64,000 nucleotides of DNA from Myxococcales bacterium (GCA_016706545.1 JADJJK010000044.1:26225-90224), one strand, 5' to 3'. Shown: positions 53,151-62,454, counted from the stretch's first letter. Numbers and translations are program-made. The notes: generated by a model not told the origin, from the sequence alone.

Positions 53151-54068
53151 ATGGCGAGGTCGATCCCCTGGAAGGGGACGCGGTGGTATACCGCCGCCGT
53201 GCCAATCCTCCGCCTGCGCGATGATCTGGGCCGCGAGCTGACCTTTGCGAGCCCGCCTGCCCGCATTGTTTCCCTGGTGCCGAGCGACACGCACTCGCTG
53301 TGCGCGCTCGGCTTGACCCCACGGCTGGTCGCCCGAACCCGGTACTGCGACGTGCCGGAGGCGGCGCACGTCCCCGCGATCTGCGGCACCAAGGACGTGG
53401 ACGTGGAGGCGATCGTCGCGCTGTCGCCTGACGTGGTCATCGCCAATCAGGAGGAGAACAGCCGGGCTCCGCTGGAGGCGCTGGCGCAGCGCGGCGTCAA
53501 GGTGTTCGTGTCGCTGCCGCGCCGGGTGGAGGACGCGCTGGCGCACCTGGCGCGGCTGGCGCGGCTGTGCGGGGTGGCCGAGGACCCTTCGGTGGTGGAG
53601 CTGCTGCGCCGCGGCTACCGAGCGCTGACGCCGCCCGCCGAGGGCGCGGCGCTGCGCGTGACCGCGTTCGTGCCAATCTGGCTCGATCCGCTGATGACGT
53701 TCAACGGCGACACCTTTGGCTCGGATGTGCTCGCTCGCTGCGGGGTGGCGAACGCCTTCGTCGACAGGCTGCGGCTCTATCCGCTGGCCGCCGATCTGGG
53801 CAAGAGCGCACCCGTGGACGCCGGCGCCCGCGACGTGCGCTACCCGCGCGTGTCCTTCGACGAGGTGCGCAAGCGCGCGCCGGCCCTGGTGCTCTTGCCC
53901 GACGAGCCGCACGAGTTCTCCGCCGACGATCTCGCGCTGATCGAGCGCGAGCTGCCGGAGGCCAAGGTCGTGCGCTGCTCTGGTCGCGATCTGTTCTGGT
54001 ACGGCGCGTGGACGATCGACGCGGTGCCGCGGTTGCGCGCCGCGCTGGCGGCGGTGATCGGCGACTGA
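53151..54068 (+). CDS. BtuF-like helical-backbone metal/cobalamin-binding protein, no signal peptide
   Basis: A 305-aa protein of the class III periplasmic-binding fold used for cobalamin and metal chelates. Family features are PPARIVSLVPSDTHSLCALG, CDVPEAA, DVEAIVALSPDVVIANQEEN and the DVRYPRVSFDEV segment. Usual members are secreted or lipidated, but I see no signal peptide in any reasonable start (53151 ATG or 53199 GTG), so it may be cytoplasmic. No permease or ATPase gene is adjacent. It is 26 bp after the FHA regulator and may share its transcript. Confidence 0.8.
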   Translation: MARSIPWKGTRWYTAAVPILRLRDDLGRELTFASPPARIVSLVPSDTHSLCALGLTPRLVARTRYCDVPEAAHVPAICGTKDVDVEAIVALSPDVVIANQEENSRAPLEALAQRGVKVFVSLPRRVEDALAHLARLARLCGVAEDPSVVELLRRGYRALTPPAEGAALRVTAFVPIWLDPLMTFNGDTFGSDVLARCGVANAFVDRLRLYPLAADLGKSAPVDAGARDVRYPRVSFDEVRKRAPALVLLPDEPHEFSADDLALIERELPEAKVVRCSGRDLFWYGAWTIDAVPRLRAALAAVIGD

Positions 54069-54212
54069 CACCGAACGAGGGCGAACGACGGCGGTGGGCG
54101 GTCGCGCGGCGGGCCGCTCGGTCGCCGCGCCCTTTGGCGAGCGGATCTGTGAGGATCGCACCGATGCGGCCAGGAGATCTGCCGCGGCTCGTAGTACGGT
54201 GCGCTCGCTGCC

Positions 54213-56975
54213 ATGGAACGCCTCACCATCGTCGACGGACACGGCTATCTGTTTCGCGCTCACTTCGGCCTGATGAACGTCTCGCGCGGCGAGCGGCGCG
54301 AGGTCAGGCTGTCCAACAGCGAGGGCATGCCCACCGGCGCGCTGTACGTGTTCTCTCGCATGCTGATGCGGCTGGCGCAGGACACCAAGCCGGATCGGCT
54401 GGTGGTGGTGTTCGACTCCGGCCGCAAGAGCTTTCGCACCGAGCTGTATCCCGAGTACAAGGCGCACCGGCCCGACCCACCCGAGGAGCTGGTGGTGCAG
54501 ATGCCGTACTTTCGCAAGATCGTGCAGGGGCTGCGCTGGCCGGTGCTGGCCATCCCGGGGGTCGAGGCGGACGACGTCATCGCCACGCTGACCACGCAGG
54601 CCCGCGCGCGCGACTGGGAGGTGGTGATCTACTCCGCAGACAAGGATCTGATGCAGCTCGTGGGGCCTGGCGTCAGCATGATCGATTCGCTGCACCAGCG
54701 CGTGTACTCGCCCGAGGAGGTCGAGAAGAAGTTCGGGGTGGGGCCGGCGCAGGTGGCCGACTTCCTGGCGCTCGTCGGCGACACCTCGGACAACATCCCC
54801 GGGCTGCCGGGCATCGGCGAGAAGACGGCCGCCAAGCTGCTGCAAGAGCACGGCTCGCTGGACGCGCTCATCGCCTCGAACCCGGCGGTGCCGCGCGCCC
54901 GCGTCAAGCAGCCGTTTGGTGATCCGGAGCTGCTGGCCAAGCTGGAGGTGTCGCGCAAGCTGGTGGCGCTGCGCCGGGACGTGGAGCTGCCGGTGGGGCT
55001 CGACGATCTCCGCGTGGGAGAGTGGGACGTGCCGGAGCTGGTGAAGCTCTTTGGCGAGCTGGAGTTTCAGGTGCTGCTCGACAAGGTGATGGCCACCGAG
55101 GGCGCCGCGGCGGCGGCCGCCGCGGTCGCCGCCGAGCCGGCGGTGCCGGACGCGCAGCCATCTGCCCCGGCGGCGGCCGCGGTGACCACCCACGTGGTGG
55201 TGCGCGGCGAGGAGCTGCGCGCGCTGGTGGCGGCGGCGCGGGCGGCGGGCGAGCTGGCGATCTCCGTGGAGCTCGACGCCGAGCGCGTCGATCGCGGGGG
55301 GCCGGTGGCGCTGGTGGCCGCGGTCCCGGGACAGGCGCCAGCGTACATCCCGCTGGGCCACCGCTACATCGGCGCCCCGGCGCCGCCAGCGCCCGCCGAT
55401 TTGGCCGAGGTCCACGCGCTCCTTCGCGACGCGGCGGTGCGCAAGATCTGCCACGACAGCAAGGCGGTGCTGCGCACCTTCGCGGCGCAGGGCGTCGCGG
55501 TCGCCGGCATCTCCGAGGACGTCATGGTGGCGGCGTTCCTCATCGATCCGACCAAGCCGGTGGCGGCCATCGAGACGGTGGCCGAGCAGCTCGGCGGCTG
55601 CGCGTTGCCGGCGCGCACGACCCTGGCCGGCAAGGGCCGGCACAGCCTGGAGGCGGTGGACGCGGACCGCGCGGCGGCCTGGGCGGGGGCCGCGACCCAC
55701 GCCATGCTGGCCGCCAGCGTGGAGGCCACCTCGCGGCTCGCGCGCAGCGGGCTGTCGTCCCTGTATCGGGACGTGGAGCTGCCGGTGGCGGCGCTGCTCG
55801 CGGAGGTGGAGCGCACCGGGATCTGCATCGACGGGGCGCACTTCCGCGCGCTTTCGGAGAAGGTGGGGGCGCAGCTCGAGGCGCTGGAGCGCCAGGTCCA
55901 CGAGCTGGCGGGCGAGGGGTTCAACCTGGGCTCGCCCAAGCAGCTCGGCGTCATCTTGTTCGAGAAGCTGGCGCTGGGCGGCGGCAAGCACAAGCGCACC
56001 AAGACCGGCTACTCCACCGACCACGAGGTGCTCGAGGGACTCCTCGAGGAGCACCCGATCATCGCGCCCATCCTCGAGCACCGCGAGGTGTCCAAGCTCA
56101 AGGGCACGTACCTCGACGCGCTGCCGCCCATCGTCAACCCGCGCACCGGTCGCGTCCACACCACGTTCAACCAGGTGGTCGCCGCCACTGGCCGGATCTC
56201 GTCGCAGGATCCCAACCTGCAGAACATCCCGATCCGCTCGGAGCTGGGGCGGGAGATCCGCCGCGGCTTCGTGGCCGCGCCCGGCCGGGTGCTCATCGCC
56301 GCCGACTACTCGCAGATCGAGATGCGCATCCTGGCGCACCTGTCCGGCGATGCGCTGCTGGCCAAGGCGTTCCGCGAGCGGGTCGACGTTCACACCCAGA
56401 CCGCGGCCGAGGTGTTCGCGATCCCGGTGACGGAGGTGGGGCCCGCCGAGCGCCGGGTGGCCAAGGCGGTCAACTACGGCCTCATCTATGGCCAGTCAGA
56501 CTTTGGCCTGGCGCGCGCGCTGGACATCACCCGCACCCAGGCCCACGACTACTCGAAGAAGTACTTCGAGCGCTTCCCCACCATCCGCGCGTTCATGGAG
56601 AGCATCGTGGCCGAGGCGCGGGCGCGCGGCGGGGCGCGCACGTTGCTCGGCCGCTGGCGGCCCATCGGCGACCTGGCGTCCAAGAGCCCGGCGGCGCGCC
56701 GCGCGGCCGAGCGCATCGCGCAGAACACGCCGCTGCAGGGCACCGGGGCGGACATCATCAAGCTGGCCATGCTCAAGACCCAGGCCCGCGTCCGCAAGGA
56801 AGGCTGGCCGGTTCCCATGCTGCTCACCGTGCATGACGAGCTGGTGTTCGAGTCGCCGCCGGAGCTCGCGGCTGCGGTGGGCGAGGCGCTGCGCGAGGAG
56901 ATGATGGGCGCGTACCAGCTCTCGGTGCCGCTGGAGGTGGACATCGGCATCGCGGCGAACTGGGCCGACGCCTGA
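54213..56975 (+). CDS. polA: DNA polymerase I
   Basis: A 920-aa repair and Okazaki-fragment polymerase. The 5'-3' exonuclease (1-290) has VVVFDSGRKSFRTELYPEYK and the helix-hairpin DFLALVGDTSDNIPGLPGIG. The 3'-5' exonuclease region lacks the DxE motif (reads SVELDAERV) and other catalytic acids, so proofreading is probably lost, as in Taq. The polymerase domain is intact: DYSQIEMRILAHLSGD, RRVAKAVNYGLIYG and VHDELVFE. Tyr755 replaces the Phe762 of E. coli. An Ala-rich linker (about 295-325) joins the parts. Start ATG 54213. Confidence 0.97.
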   Translation: MERLTIVDGHGYLFRAHFGLMNVSRGERREVRLSNSEGMPTGALYVFSRMLMRLAQDTKPDRLVVVFDSGRKSFRTELYPEYKAHRPDPPEELVVQMPYFRKIVQGLRWPVLAIPGVEADDVIATLTTQARARDWEVVIYSADKDLMQLVGPGVSMIDSLHQRVYSPEEVEKKFGVGPAQVADFLALVGDTSDNIPGLPGIGEKTAAKLLQEHGSLDALIASNPAVPRARVKQPFGDPELLAKLEVSRKLVALRRDVELPVGLDDLRVGEWDVPELVKLFGELEFQVLLDKVMATEGAAAAAAAVAAEPAVPDAQPSAPAAAAVTTHVVVRGEELRALVAAARAAGELAISVELDAERVDRGGPVALVAAVPGQAPAYIPLGHRYIGAPAPPAPADLAEVHALLRDAAVRKICHDSKAVLRTFAAQGVAVAGISEDVMVAAFLIDPTKPVAAIETVAEQLGGCALPARTTLAGKGRHSLEAVDADRAAAWAGAATHAMLAASVEATSRLARSGLSSLYRDVELPVAALLAEVERTGICIDGAHFRALSEKVGAQLEALERQVHELAGEGFNLGSPKQLGVILFEKLALGGGKHKRTKTGYSTDHEVLEGLLEEHPIIAPILEHREVSKLKGTYLDALPPIVNPRTGRVHTTFNQVVAATGRISSQDPNLQNIPIRSELGREIRRGFVAAPGRVLIAADYSQIEMRILAHLSGDALLAKAFRERVDVHTQTAAEVFAIPVTEVGPAERRVAKAVNYGLIYGQSDFGLARALDITRTQAHDYSKKYFERFPTIRAFMESIVAEARARGGARTLLGRWRPIGDLASKSPAARRAAERIAQNTPLQGTGADIIKLAMLKTQARVRKEGWPVPMLLTVHDELVFESPPELAAAVGEALREEMMGAYQLSVPLEVDIGIAANWADA

Positions 56976-56985
56976 CCGGCGCGGC

Positions 56986-57011
56986 AGGAGACTGGTGTCA
57001 ACCGGTCTCCT
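56986..57011. repeat. Dispersed hairpin repeat, copy D (possible bidirectional terminator)
   Basis: AGGAGACTGG (56986-56995) pairs with CCGGTCTCCT (57002-57011) with one G-T wobble around the loop TGTCAA. The first 16 bases match the inverted right arm of copy A at 7.3 kb exactly. It lies between convergent polA and the APP1-like gene, so it could help end both transcripts. Confidence 0.78.
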
Positions 57012-57036
57012 CGCCGAGCACGCCAAGCTCACGCTC

Positions 57037-58152
57037 CTAGTGCCCGCTGCGCCGTCGCTCGCGGCGCAGATCGTGCTCCTCGTCGACCAGGCGTACGTAG
57101 TCCAGGGGCTCGAGATCGAACGGCATCGGCTCGGGGCTGCCGAGCTCGCGGATGCGGGCGCGAAACTCCTCGGCGATGCGCTCGAAGGGCGGTAGGTCGT
57201 CGCGACCCGACAGCGCGCCGGAGGCCGCGGCCTCGTTGGCTTCGTCGACCAGGCGCAGGCCGATGTCGCGCGTCAGCCGCCCTCGCCGCATCAGGTCCTG
57301 CATCGAGTTGGCGAGGATGGAGCGCTCGTACTGGCCGGAGTCCAGCATCTCCAGCGCCACGAACAGGACCTGGCGGGCCGACAGCACGCCGTCGCCAAAG
57401 AGCACGAGCGCGGTCTGGAAGTAGTTGAAGACCGGCACCAGGCGCGGACCAAAGCGGCGGAAGCCCTGCGGCGGGGACCGTCGGTCCAGGTGGATGAACA
57501 TGCGCCGGACCGCGTCGCCGCGCGGTACGCGGCGGGCCAGATCGAGGATCGCCTGGGCGTCATCGTCGTAGGTGCGCGCGGCCGTCAGCACCCGCTCGAG
57601 GTCGGTCAGGCTCACGCGGTCGGCGACCAGATCTGCGTACAGGCAATACACGATCGCGTCGGCCTCCGCGTCGTCGCCAAACAGGGTCTCCGACGGCGCC
57701 GTGGCGCCGATGCGGCTGCGCAGCATGGCCGGCAGCTTGTAGGGGATCTGGGCGCGCAATGAGCGGAACCGACCGCGCAGGATGTTCTTGAGGTTGTTCT
57801 TGAGGACGAACTCGTCGTAGGCGACGCCGTCGAGCGCGAGCTTGGCGGCCAGCACCTGCCGCATCTGGGTGGGGCTGCCCGAGACGATACAGATGCGGTG
57901 CTCGTCCTGGTGCAGGGCGCGCAGGAGCGCGGGCGCGCCCGGGAACGCCTGCTTGTCCGCCGCGTTCTCGATGGCGCTCTTGACCAGGTCGCCGACGCTA
58001 TCGAACTCGGTGCGCAGGTAGGTCTTGTCGAGGTCCCATCGAAAGACATGGCGCGGCGCGGGCGCGCCGGGCGCGAGCCCAGGCGGGATGGCATCGATGA
58101 GTCCGATGCGCTGCGCGACGCGGCGGGCGCGATCGACGAACGGGAGCTTCAT
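57037..58152 (-). CDS. APP1-type phosphatase-domain protein (HAD-like)
   Basis: A 371-aa protein with the DUF2183/APP1 catalytic domain: HVFRWDLDKTYLRTEF carries the HAD-type DxDxT motif, followed by ICIVSGSPTQMRQVLAA and FGDDAEADAIVYCLYADL. The yeast family member is a phosphatidate phosphatase; lipid phosphate is therefore a reasonable but unproven substrate. ATG 58152 lies 10 bp after plsX, so the two are probably co-transcribed, which fits a role in phospholipid metabolism. Confidence 0.8.
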   Translation of the reverse strand: MKLPFVDRARRVAQRIGLIDAIPPGLAPGAPAPRHVFRWDLDKTYLRTEFDSVGDLVKSAIENAADKQAFPGAPALLRALHQDEHRICIVSGSPTQMRQVLAAKLALDGVAYDEFVLKNNLKNILRGRFRSLRAQIPYKLPAMLRSRIGATAPSETLFGDDAEADAIVYCLYADLVADRVSLTDLERVLTAARTYDDDAQAILDLARRVPRGDAVRRMFIHLDRRSPPQGFRRFGPRLVPVFNYFQTALVLFGDGVLSARQVLFVALEMLDSGQYERSILANSMQDLMRRGRLTRDIGLRLVDEANEAAASGALSGRDDLPPFERIAEEFRARIRELGSPEPMPFDLEPLDYVRLVDEEHDLRRERRRSGH

Positions 58153-58162
58153 GGCGCGCCCC

Positions 58163-59218
58163 TCATGACGGCGAAGGCGTCGCTTTGTGGCGGGTCGCCT
58201 CCAGCTCGGCCAGGCCCTTCTCGATGTTGCCGCACAGGTCGCCGGTGAGCGCCTTGTGCGCCACCTTGATGGCGTTGGTGATGGCGCGCGCGTTGGAGCG
58301 GCCGTGCGCCTTGATGAACGGGTGGGCAAAGCCCAAGAGCGGCGCGCCGCCGTACTGCTGCCAGTCCGTCACTTGCTTGAGCTGCTCGATGGCAGAGGAC
58401 AGCGCCATGAGGCCGATGCGCCAGGCCAGCTTCTCCTTGTGCGCGTAGCGGGCGAGCCGGACCACGGTCTCCGAGACGCCCTCGAGCATCTTGAGCACGA
58501 CGTTGCCGACGAAGCCCGAGGTGACCACCACGTCGGCGACGCCGCGCGGGATGTCGAGCCCCTCGATGTTGCCGATGAAGTTCAGCTCGGTGGCGGAGAC
58601 CAGGCGCGCGTGCGCCGCGACGATGGCGGGCGGGCCCTTGCCGGCCTCGGTGCCGTTGGACAGGAGGGCGACGCGCGGGCGCCGGTTCTTCGACACCAGG
58701 CGCGCATACACCGCGCCCATGACCGCGAAGCCGACGAGGTCGTCGGCCTCGGCGTCGATGGTGGCGCCGACGTCGAGGATGAGCGAGAACGGGTCTTCCT
58801 TCTCGCCGCGGCGCAGCTCGGTGGGGTACACCGCGGCGAGCGCGGCGCGGCGCACGTTGGGCAAGAGCTTCCAGCGCCTGGCGCAGGCCAGCACCGAGGC
58901 GCCGGTGTTGCCGGCGGACACCAGCGCGTCGCCCTCGCCGCGCGCCACCAGATCCGCGGCCACCGCGATGGAGGAGTCTGGCTTGGCGGCGAGCGCCTCG
59001 CCGGGCTTCTCGTCCATCTCCACGAAGGTGGCGGCGTGATGTACGCGCATGCGCGCGCCGTCGTGCCGGACCTTTGGCAGCCGCCGCCCGAGCTCCGAGG
59101 AGTCCCCCACCAGGATGATCTCGGTTCCGCGCAGGGACAGGGAGGCCTCGGCTGCGCCCTTGATGATCTCGTCAGGCGCCAGGTCGCCTCCCATGGCGTC
59201 GACCACGATGCGGTGCAT
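58163..59218 (-). CDS. plsX: Phosphate acyltransferase PlsX
   Basis: A 351-aa soluble enzyme making acyl-phosphate from acyl-ACP, the first step of phospholipid synthesis with PlsY. Conserved blocks are VVDAMGGDLAPDEIIKGA, VSAGNTGASVLACARRW, LLSNGTEAGKG, FIGNIEGLDIPRGVADVVV and GGAPLLGFAHPFIKAHG. ATG 59218 is the family start; 59227 is also possible. The fabH and rpmF genes often found with plsX are absent; an APP1-like gene follows. Confidence 0.96.
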   Translation of the reverse strand: MHRIVVDAMGGDLAPDEIIKGAAEASLSLRGTEIILVGDSSELGRRLPKVRHDGARMRVHHAATFVEMDEKPGEALAAKPDSSIAVAADLVARGEGDALVSAGNTGASVLACARRWKLLPNVRRAALAAVYPTELRRGEKEDPFSLILDVGATIDAEADDLVGFAVMGAVYARLVSKNRRPRVALLSNGTEAGKGPPAIVAAHARLVSATELNFIGNIEGLDIPRGVADVVVTSGFVGNVVLKMLEGVSETVVRLARYAHKEKLAWRIGLMALSSAIEQLKQVTDWQQYGGAPLLGFAHPFIKAHGRSNARAITNAIKVAHKALTGDLCGNIEKGLAELEATRHKATPSPS

Positions 59219-59343
59219 GCTTCGCATCTTGCCACGGCGGCGCGCGGCGCGCGCGTCACTGGCGGACCGAGTTTTTCGGCGCGCGCGGGGGCCGCGGGTC
59301 CTTTTTGCCAGCGCCGCGCCTGCCGATTGGCGGGCCCAGATCG

Positions 59344-60390
59344 CTAGCGGGGGTGCTGCGGGCGCAGCTCGATGCCGCCGGTGTGCCACACGGTGGCAAA
59401 CGTCGGCAGCCAGTGCAGGCCAGCGTAGCTCGCCTCTTCGAGCGAGAGCTGGGCGGCCTGGGCGTGTGCGAGCGCGGCGGCGCGCAGGCGCTCCGGGCGA
59501 TCGTCCGTCGTCGGCAGCGCGTCGGCCAGCGCGCGCATCATCCACGCTCGGGACCACAGCAGGCCGTCCCAGTGGGCGAGCTTGCCGTCCTGCCGGTTCA
59601 CCGACGGCGACAGCGGCAGCGGATGCCGGCCGAGGCCGGGGGCCGCGCGATCGAGCCAGGCAGCCAGCTCTTCGGCCGGCACGCAGCGGCTCATCAGCCA
59701 GGCGGCGCCCAGGGTGGGCGAGACGAAGTCCCAGGCCGAGGGCTCGAGGTGCAAGGCGCAGTCGCGGTCGGGCAGGTGGAGCGCCAGCGCGCGCTCTTGC
59801 AGCTTGGCGGCCGCCGCGGCGCGGCCCAGGGCGCGGGCGGCCTCGTGGGTCAGCACCATGGCCAGCGCGCTCTGCGAGTGCTCCCCGCTGCGGATGGGCA
59901 GGGGCAGGGCGACGCTCCAGCGCTCGAGCCGCAAGAGCGCGAGATCCGCCAGCGGCGTGGTGGCCGCCGCCAGCGGGCGGAAGCTCGGGTCCTCGTCGGA
60001 GGCGACCGCTAGCTCGGCGCACAGGAGCGCGGCCCAGGCGAGCCCGTAAGGGAGCTCGAAGCCGGGGCGATCGGCGAAGAAGTCCAGCTCGCGCTCGATG
60101 GCCTCCGCGGTCAGCCGCCCATGCAAGAGGTCCGCGCAGTGCGCCGTCAGATCGTGCGCGCCAGCGGCGGCGGCGGCGCGGGCGATGCGGGCCAGCGCCC
60201 AGTGGCTGTGGACCGAGGAGTGCCAGTCATACGCGCCGAAAAACACTGGGTGGCGGCGTCGCGGCGGCAGCCAGTCGGCGTCGCGCTGGGCGTCGTACAT
60301 GACGCGGTGCGGGTACTCTCGATCGAGGTTGGGGGTGATGGCCAGCGCCAGCGGGCGCAGGAGCGCAGGGGACGCGGCGCCAAGAGACAT
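59344..60390 (-). CDS. DUF2891 family protein
   Basis: A 348-aa protein of the DUF2891 family, function unknown. The characteristic start region NLDREYPHRVMYD and HPVFFGAYDWHSSVHSHWAL is present; the rest is helical (all-alpha toroid-like), with HLEPSAWDFVSPTL and WDGLLWSRAWMMRALAD. It looks soluble and without a signal peptide. ATG 60390 matches the family; the open frame upstream to 60597 has no similarity. It is divergent from the monooxygenase gene. Confidence 0.82.
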   Translation of the reverse strand: MSLGAASPALLRPLALAITPNLDREYPHRVMYDAQRDADWLPPRRRHPVFFGAYDWHSSVHSHWALARIARAAAAAGAHDLTAHCADLLHGRLTAEAIERELDFFADRPGFELPYGLAWAALLCAELAVASDEDPSFRPLAAATTPLADLALLRLERWSVALPLPIRSGEHSQSALAMVLTHEAARALGRAAAAAKLQERALALHLPDRDCALHLEPSAWDFVSPTLGAAWLMSRCVPAEELAAWLDRAAPGLGRHPLPLSPSVNRQDGKLAHWDGLLWSRAWMMRALADALPTTDDRPERLRAAALAHAQAAQLSLEEASYAGLHWLPTFATVWHTGGIELRPQHPR

Positions 60391-60580
60391 TCGGTGAGCT
60401 TGCCACGGTTGCCGCCGGCCTGGCGGGCGTGTGTCATGCGCTCTGCGGGGAGCTGCGGCGCGCCACAGCGCGCAGGGACGGCGATCCCGTGCTCCGGCCA
60501 AGGGAAGCGCCGGCCGCGGGCCCGCAAATCGCGCGGGTCGGTCACGCCGCTGGCGACCGTGATCGTGTAGGGTCGGGCGC

Positions 60581-62020
60581 GTGAACGTCGTCTGCATCGG
60601 CGGCGGCCCAGCCGGCCTCTATCTGGGCATCTTGCTCAAGCTCCAGGACTCTCGCCATCGCGTGGTGGTGTACGAGCGCAACCGCCCGTCGGACACCTTC
60701 GGGTTCGGCGTGGTGTTCTCCCATGCCACGCTCGGCAACCTGGCGGCGGCCGATCCGGAGAGCTACGCGGAGATCACGCGCCACTTCGCGCGCTGGGACG
60801 ACATCGAGATCCACGTGCGCGGGCAGGTCCTGCGCTCGACCGGGCACGGCTTCTGCGGGCTGGAGCGCAAGCAGCTCCTCTTGATCTTGCAGGAGCGGGC
60901 CAGGGCGCTGGGGGTGGAGCTCCACTTCGAGCACACGGTCAGCTCGCTGGACGACGAGGTGCTGCGGGGCGCCGACGTGATCGTCGCGGGGGACGGCGTG
61001 GCGAGCTGGGTGCGAGACGCGCAGGCAGGCGAGCTGGGGCCGTCGGTCGACATCCGGCCCAACAAGTTCGTGTGGCTCGGCACCACGGTGCCCTACCGCG
61101 CGTTCACCTTCCTGTTCAAGGAGAGCCCCTTTGGGCTCTTCCGGATCCACGCCTATCCGTACTCCGCAGAGCGCTCCACCTTCATCGCCGAGTGCCGGCA
61201 CGACACCTGGCTGCGCGCCGGCTTTGACACCGCCGATGAAGATCGCACCGTGGCGGTGCTCGAGCAGCTCTTCGCGCAGGAGCTGGGCGAGCACCGGCTG
61301 ATCAAGAACCGCTCGATCTGGCGCAACTTCCCCACCGTGCGCTGTCAGCGCTGGCACGCCGGCAACCTGGTGATCGTGGGCGACGCGGCGCACACCGCGC
61401 ACTTCTCGATTGGCTCCGGCACCAAGCTCGCCATGGAAGACTCGATCGAGCTGGCGGCGGCGCTCCTGTCCGCCGAGGGCGGCGGCGCTGCGGCGATCCC
61501 GGCGGCGCTCGCGGCGTACCAGGCCCGGCGGATGCCGGAGGTGGAGTCGCTGCAGGCGGCGGCGCAGGCCAGCCTGGAGTGGTTCGAGGGCACCGAGCGC
61601 TACATGCACCTGCCGCCGGCACAGTTCGCCTACAACCTGATGACGCGCAGCCTGCGGGTCAGCCACGCCAGCATGCACAAGCGCGATCCAGACCTGGCCA
61701 GGGCGGTGGAGCCCTTGCTCTCCGGAGGGCAGGCCGGCGTGGCGCCGCGCAAGACCGCGGTGGCGCTGGGCGAGCATCGGCTGCTTGGCCGTGCGATCGC
61801 GGCGGGCCCGGCGGATCAGGCAGCCGGCGTCGGTATCGGTGGCGTGGCTGGTGCCGCTGGTGCCGCTGGTGCCGCGCCGCTGGCGTGCTGGTGGCGCTGG
61901 GGCAAGCGGCAGGGCGCGGGCCAGCCATCGCCGTGCTCGACGCCTCCTGGCCTGGCGATGATCCGGCGGCGGTGCTGCGGGCCGCCGCCGAGCTCCCCAA
62001 GGAGGCGTGGCGCGACGTGA
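60581..62020 (+). CDS. FAD-dependent aryl-CoA monooxygenase (salicylyl-/anthraniloyl-CoA hydroxylase-like), 3' end frameshifted
   Basis: Residues 1-385 form a complete FAD monooxygenase of the salicylyl-CoA 5-hydroxylase/2-aminobenzoyl-CoA monooxygenase group: GGGPAGLYLGILLK, FGFGVVFSHATLGNL and GDAAHTAHFSIGSGTKLAME. These enzymes usually continue into an Old Yellow Enzyme-like reductase domain. Here, after about residue 425 (three GCTGGTGCC units near 61853-61880), the frame becomes Trp/Cys/Arg-rich and stops at 62020, while better coding sequence continues in another frame. The GTG start has no strong ribosome site. The catalytic domain may still be active. Confidence 0.82.
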   Translation: MNVVCIGGGPAGLYLGILLKLQDSRHRVVVYERNRPSDTFGFGVVFSHATLGNLAAADPESYAEITRHFARWDDIEIHVRGQVLRSTGHGFCGLERKQLLLILQERARALGVELHFEHTVSSLDDEVLRGADVIVAGDGVASWVRDAQAGELGPSVDIRPNKFVWLGTTVPYRAFTFLFKESPFGLFRIHAYPYSAERSTFIAECRHDTWLRAGFDTADEDRTVAVLEQLFAQELGEHRLIKNRSIWRNFPTVRCQRWHAGNLVIVGDAAHTAHFSIGSGTKLAMEDSIELAAALLSAEGGGAAAIPAALAAYQARRMPEVESLQAAAQASLEWFEGTERYMHLPPAQFAYNLMTRSLRVSHASMHKRDPDLARAVEPLLSGGQAGVAPRKTAVALGEHRLLGRAIAAGPADQAAGVGIGGVAGAAGAAGAAPLACWWRWGKRQGAGQPSPCSTPPGLAMIRRRCCGPPPSSPRRRGAT

Positions 62021-62454
62021 TCGCGGTGGTGGCGCGCACCTCGGCGGAGCTGGTGGCGCTGCGCACCATCGCCCCAGATGGCGTGGTGTCGGGGCTCGAG
62101 GTCATCGATGATCCGGCGCGGCGCGCCGAGCTGACCGCCCAGGTGGCGGAGCTCCTGTCTGGCGAAGGCAAGGCGGTTCATGCGCCAGCGTTCGTGCTGG
62201 TGCGACCTGCGCCGGACGGCCCCGACGAGCTTGCGGCGACCGCGGGCCGCGGGCGCGCGGCGGGCGCGCCAGGGCCGGCGCGGATGCAGGCGGTTCCGCT
62301 GGCGGATCGCCTGCGCAACGAGCTGGCGATCCCGACCGTGGTGGTCCTGGACGCCGGCGTGCGCGGTGAGGATCTGGACGCGGTGATCGCCGCCGGTCGG
62401 GCCGATCTGGCCGTGCTTCCGGCGGATGCTGTGATGTTTGGAGCCGAATGTTGA
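61885..62454 (+). pseudogene. Out-of-frame remnant of the monooxygenase C-terminal domain
   Basis: This frame, shifted by -1 relative to the monooxygenase, reads VLVALGQAAGRGPAIAVLDA and ends with PLADRLRNELAIPTVVVLD then AAGRADLAVLPADAV, which echoes the last strands of Old Yellow Enzyme domains (RVRN...GIPTxxVG...AAGRADL). The middle has no recognisable FMN or catalytic motifs and is far shorter than a whole OYE domain. I read it as a decayed C-terminal domain separated by an indel; an alternative is a real but divergent domain with a sequencing error. Confidence 0.55.

Noticed and set aside
53142..56393. A 1083-codon minus-strand frame opposite polA and the BtuF-like gene
   Set aside because: No protein family is visible and it mirrors two confident plus-strand genes.
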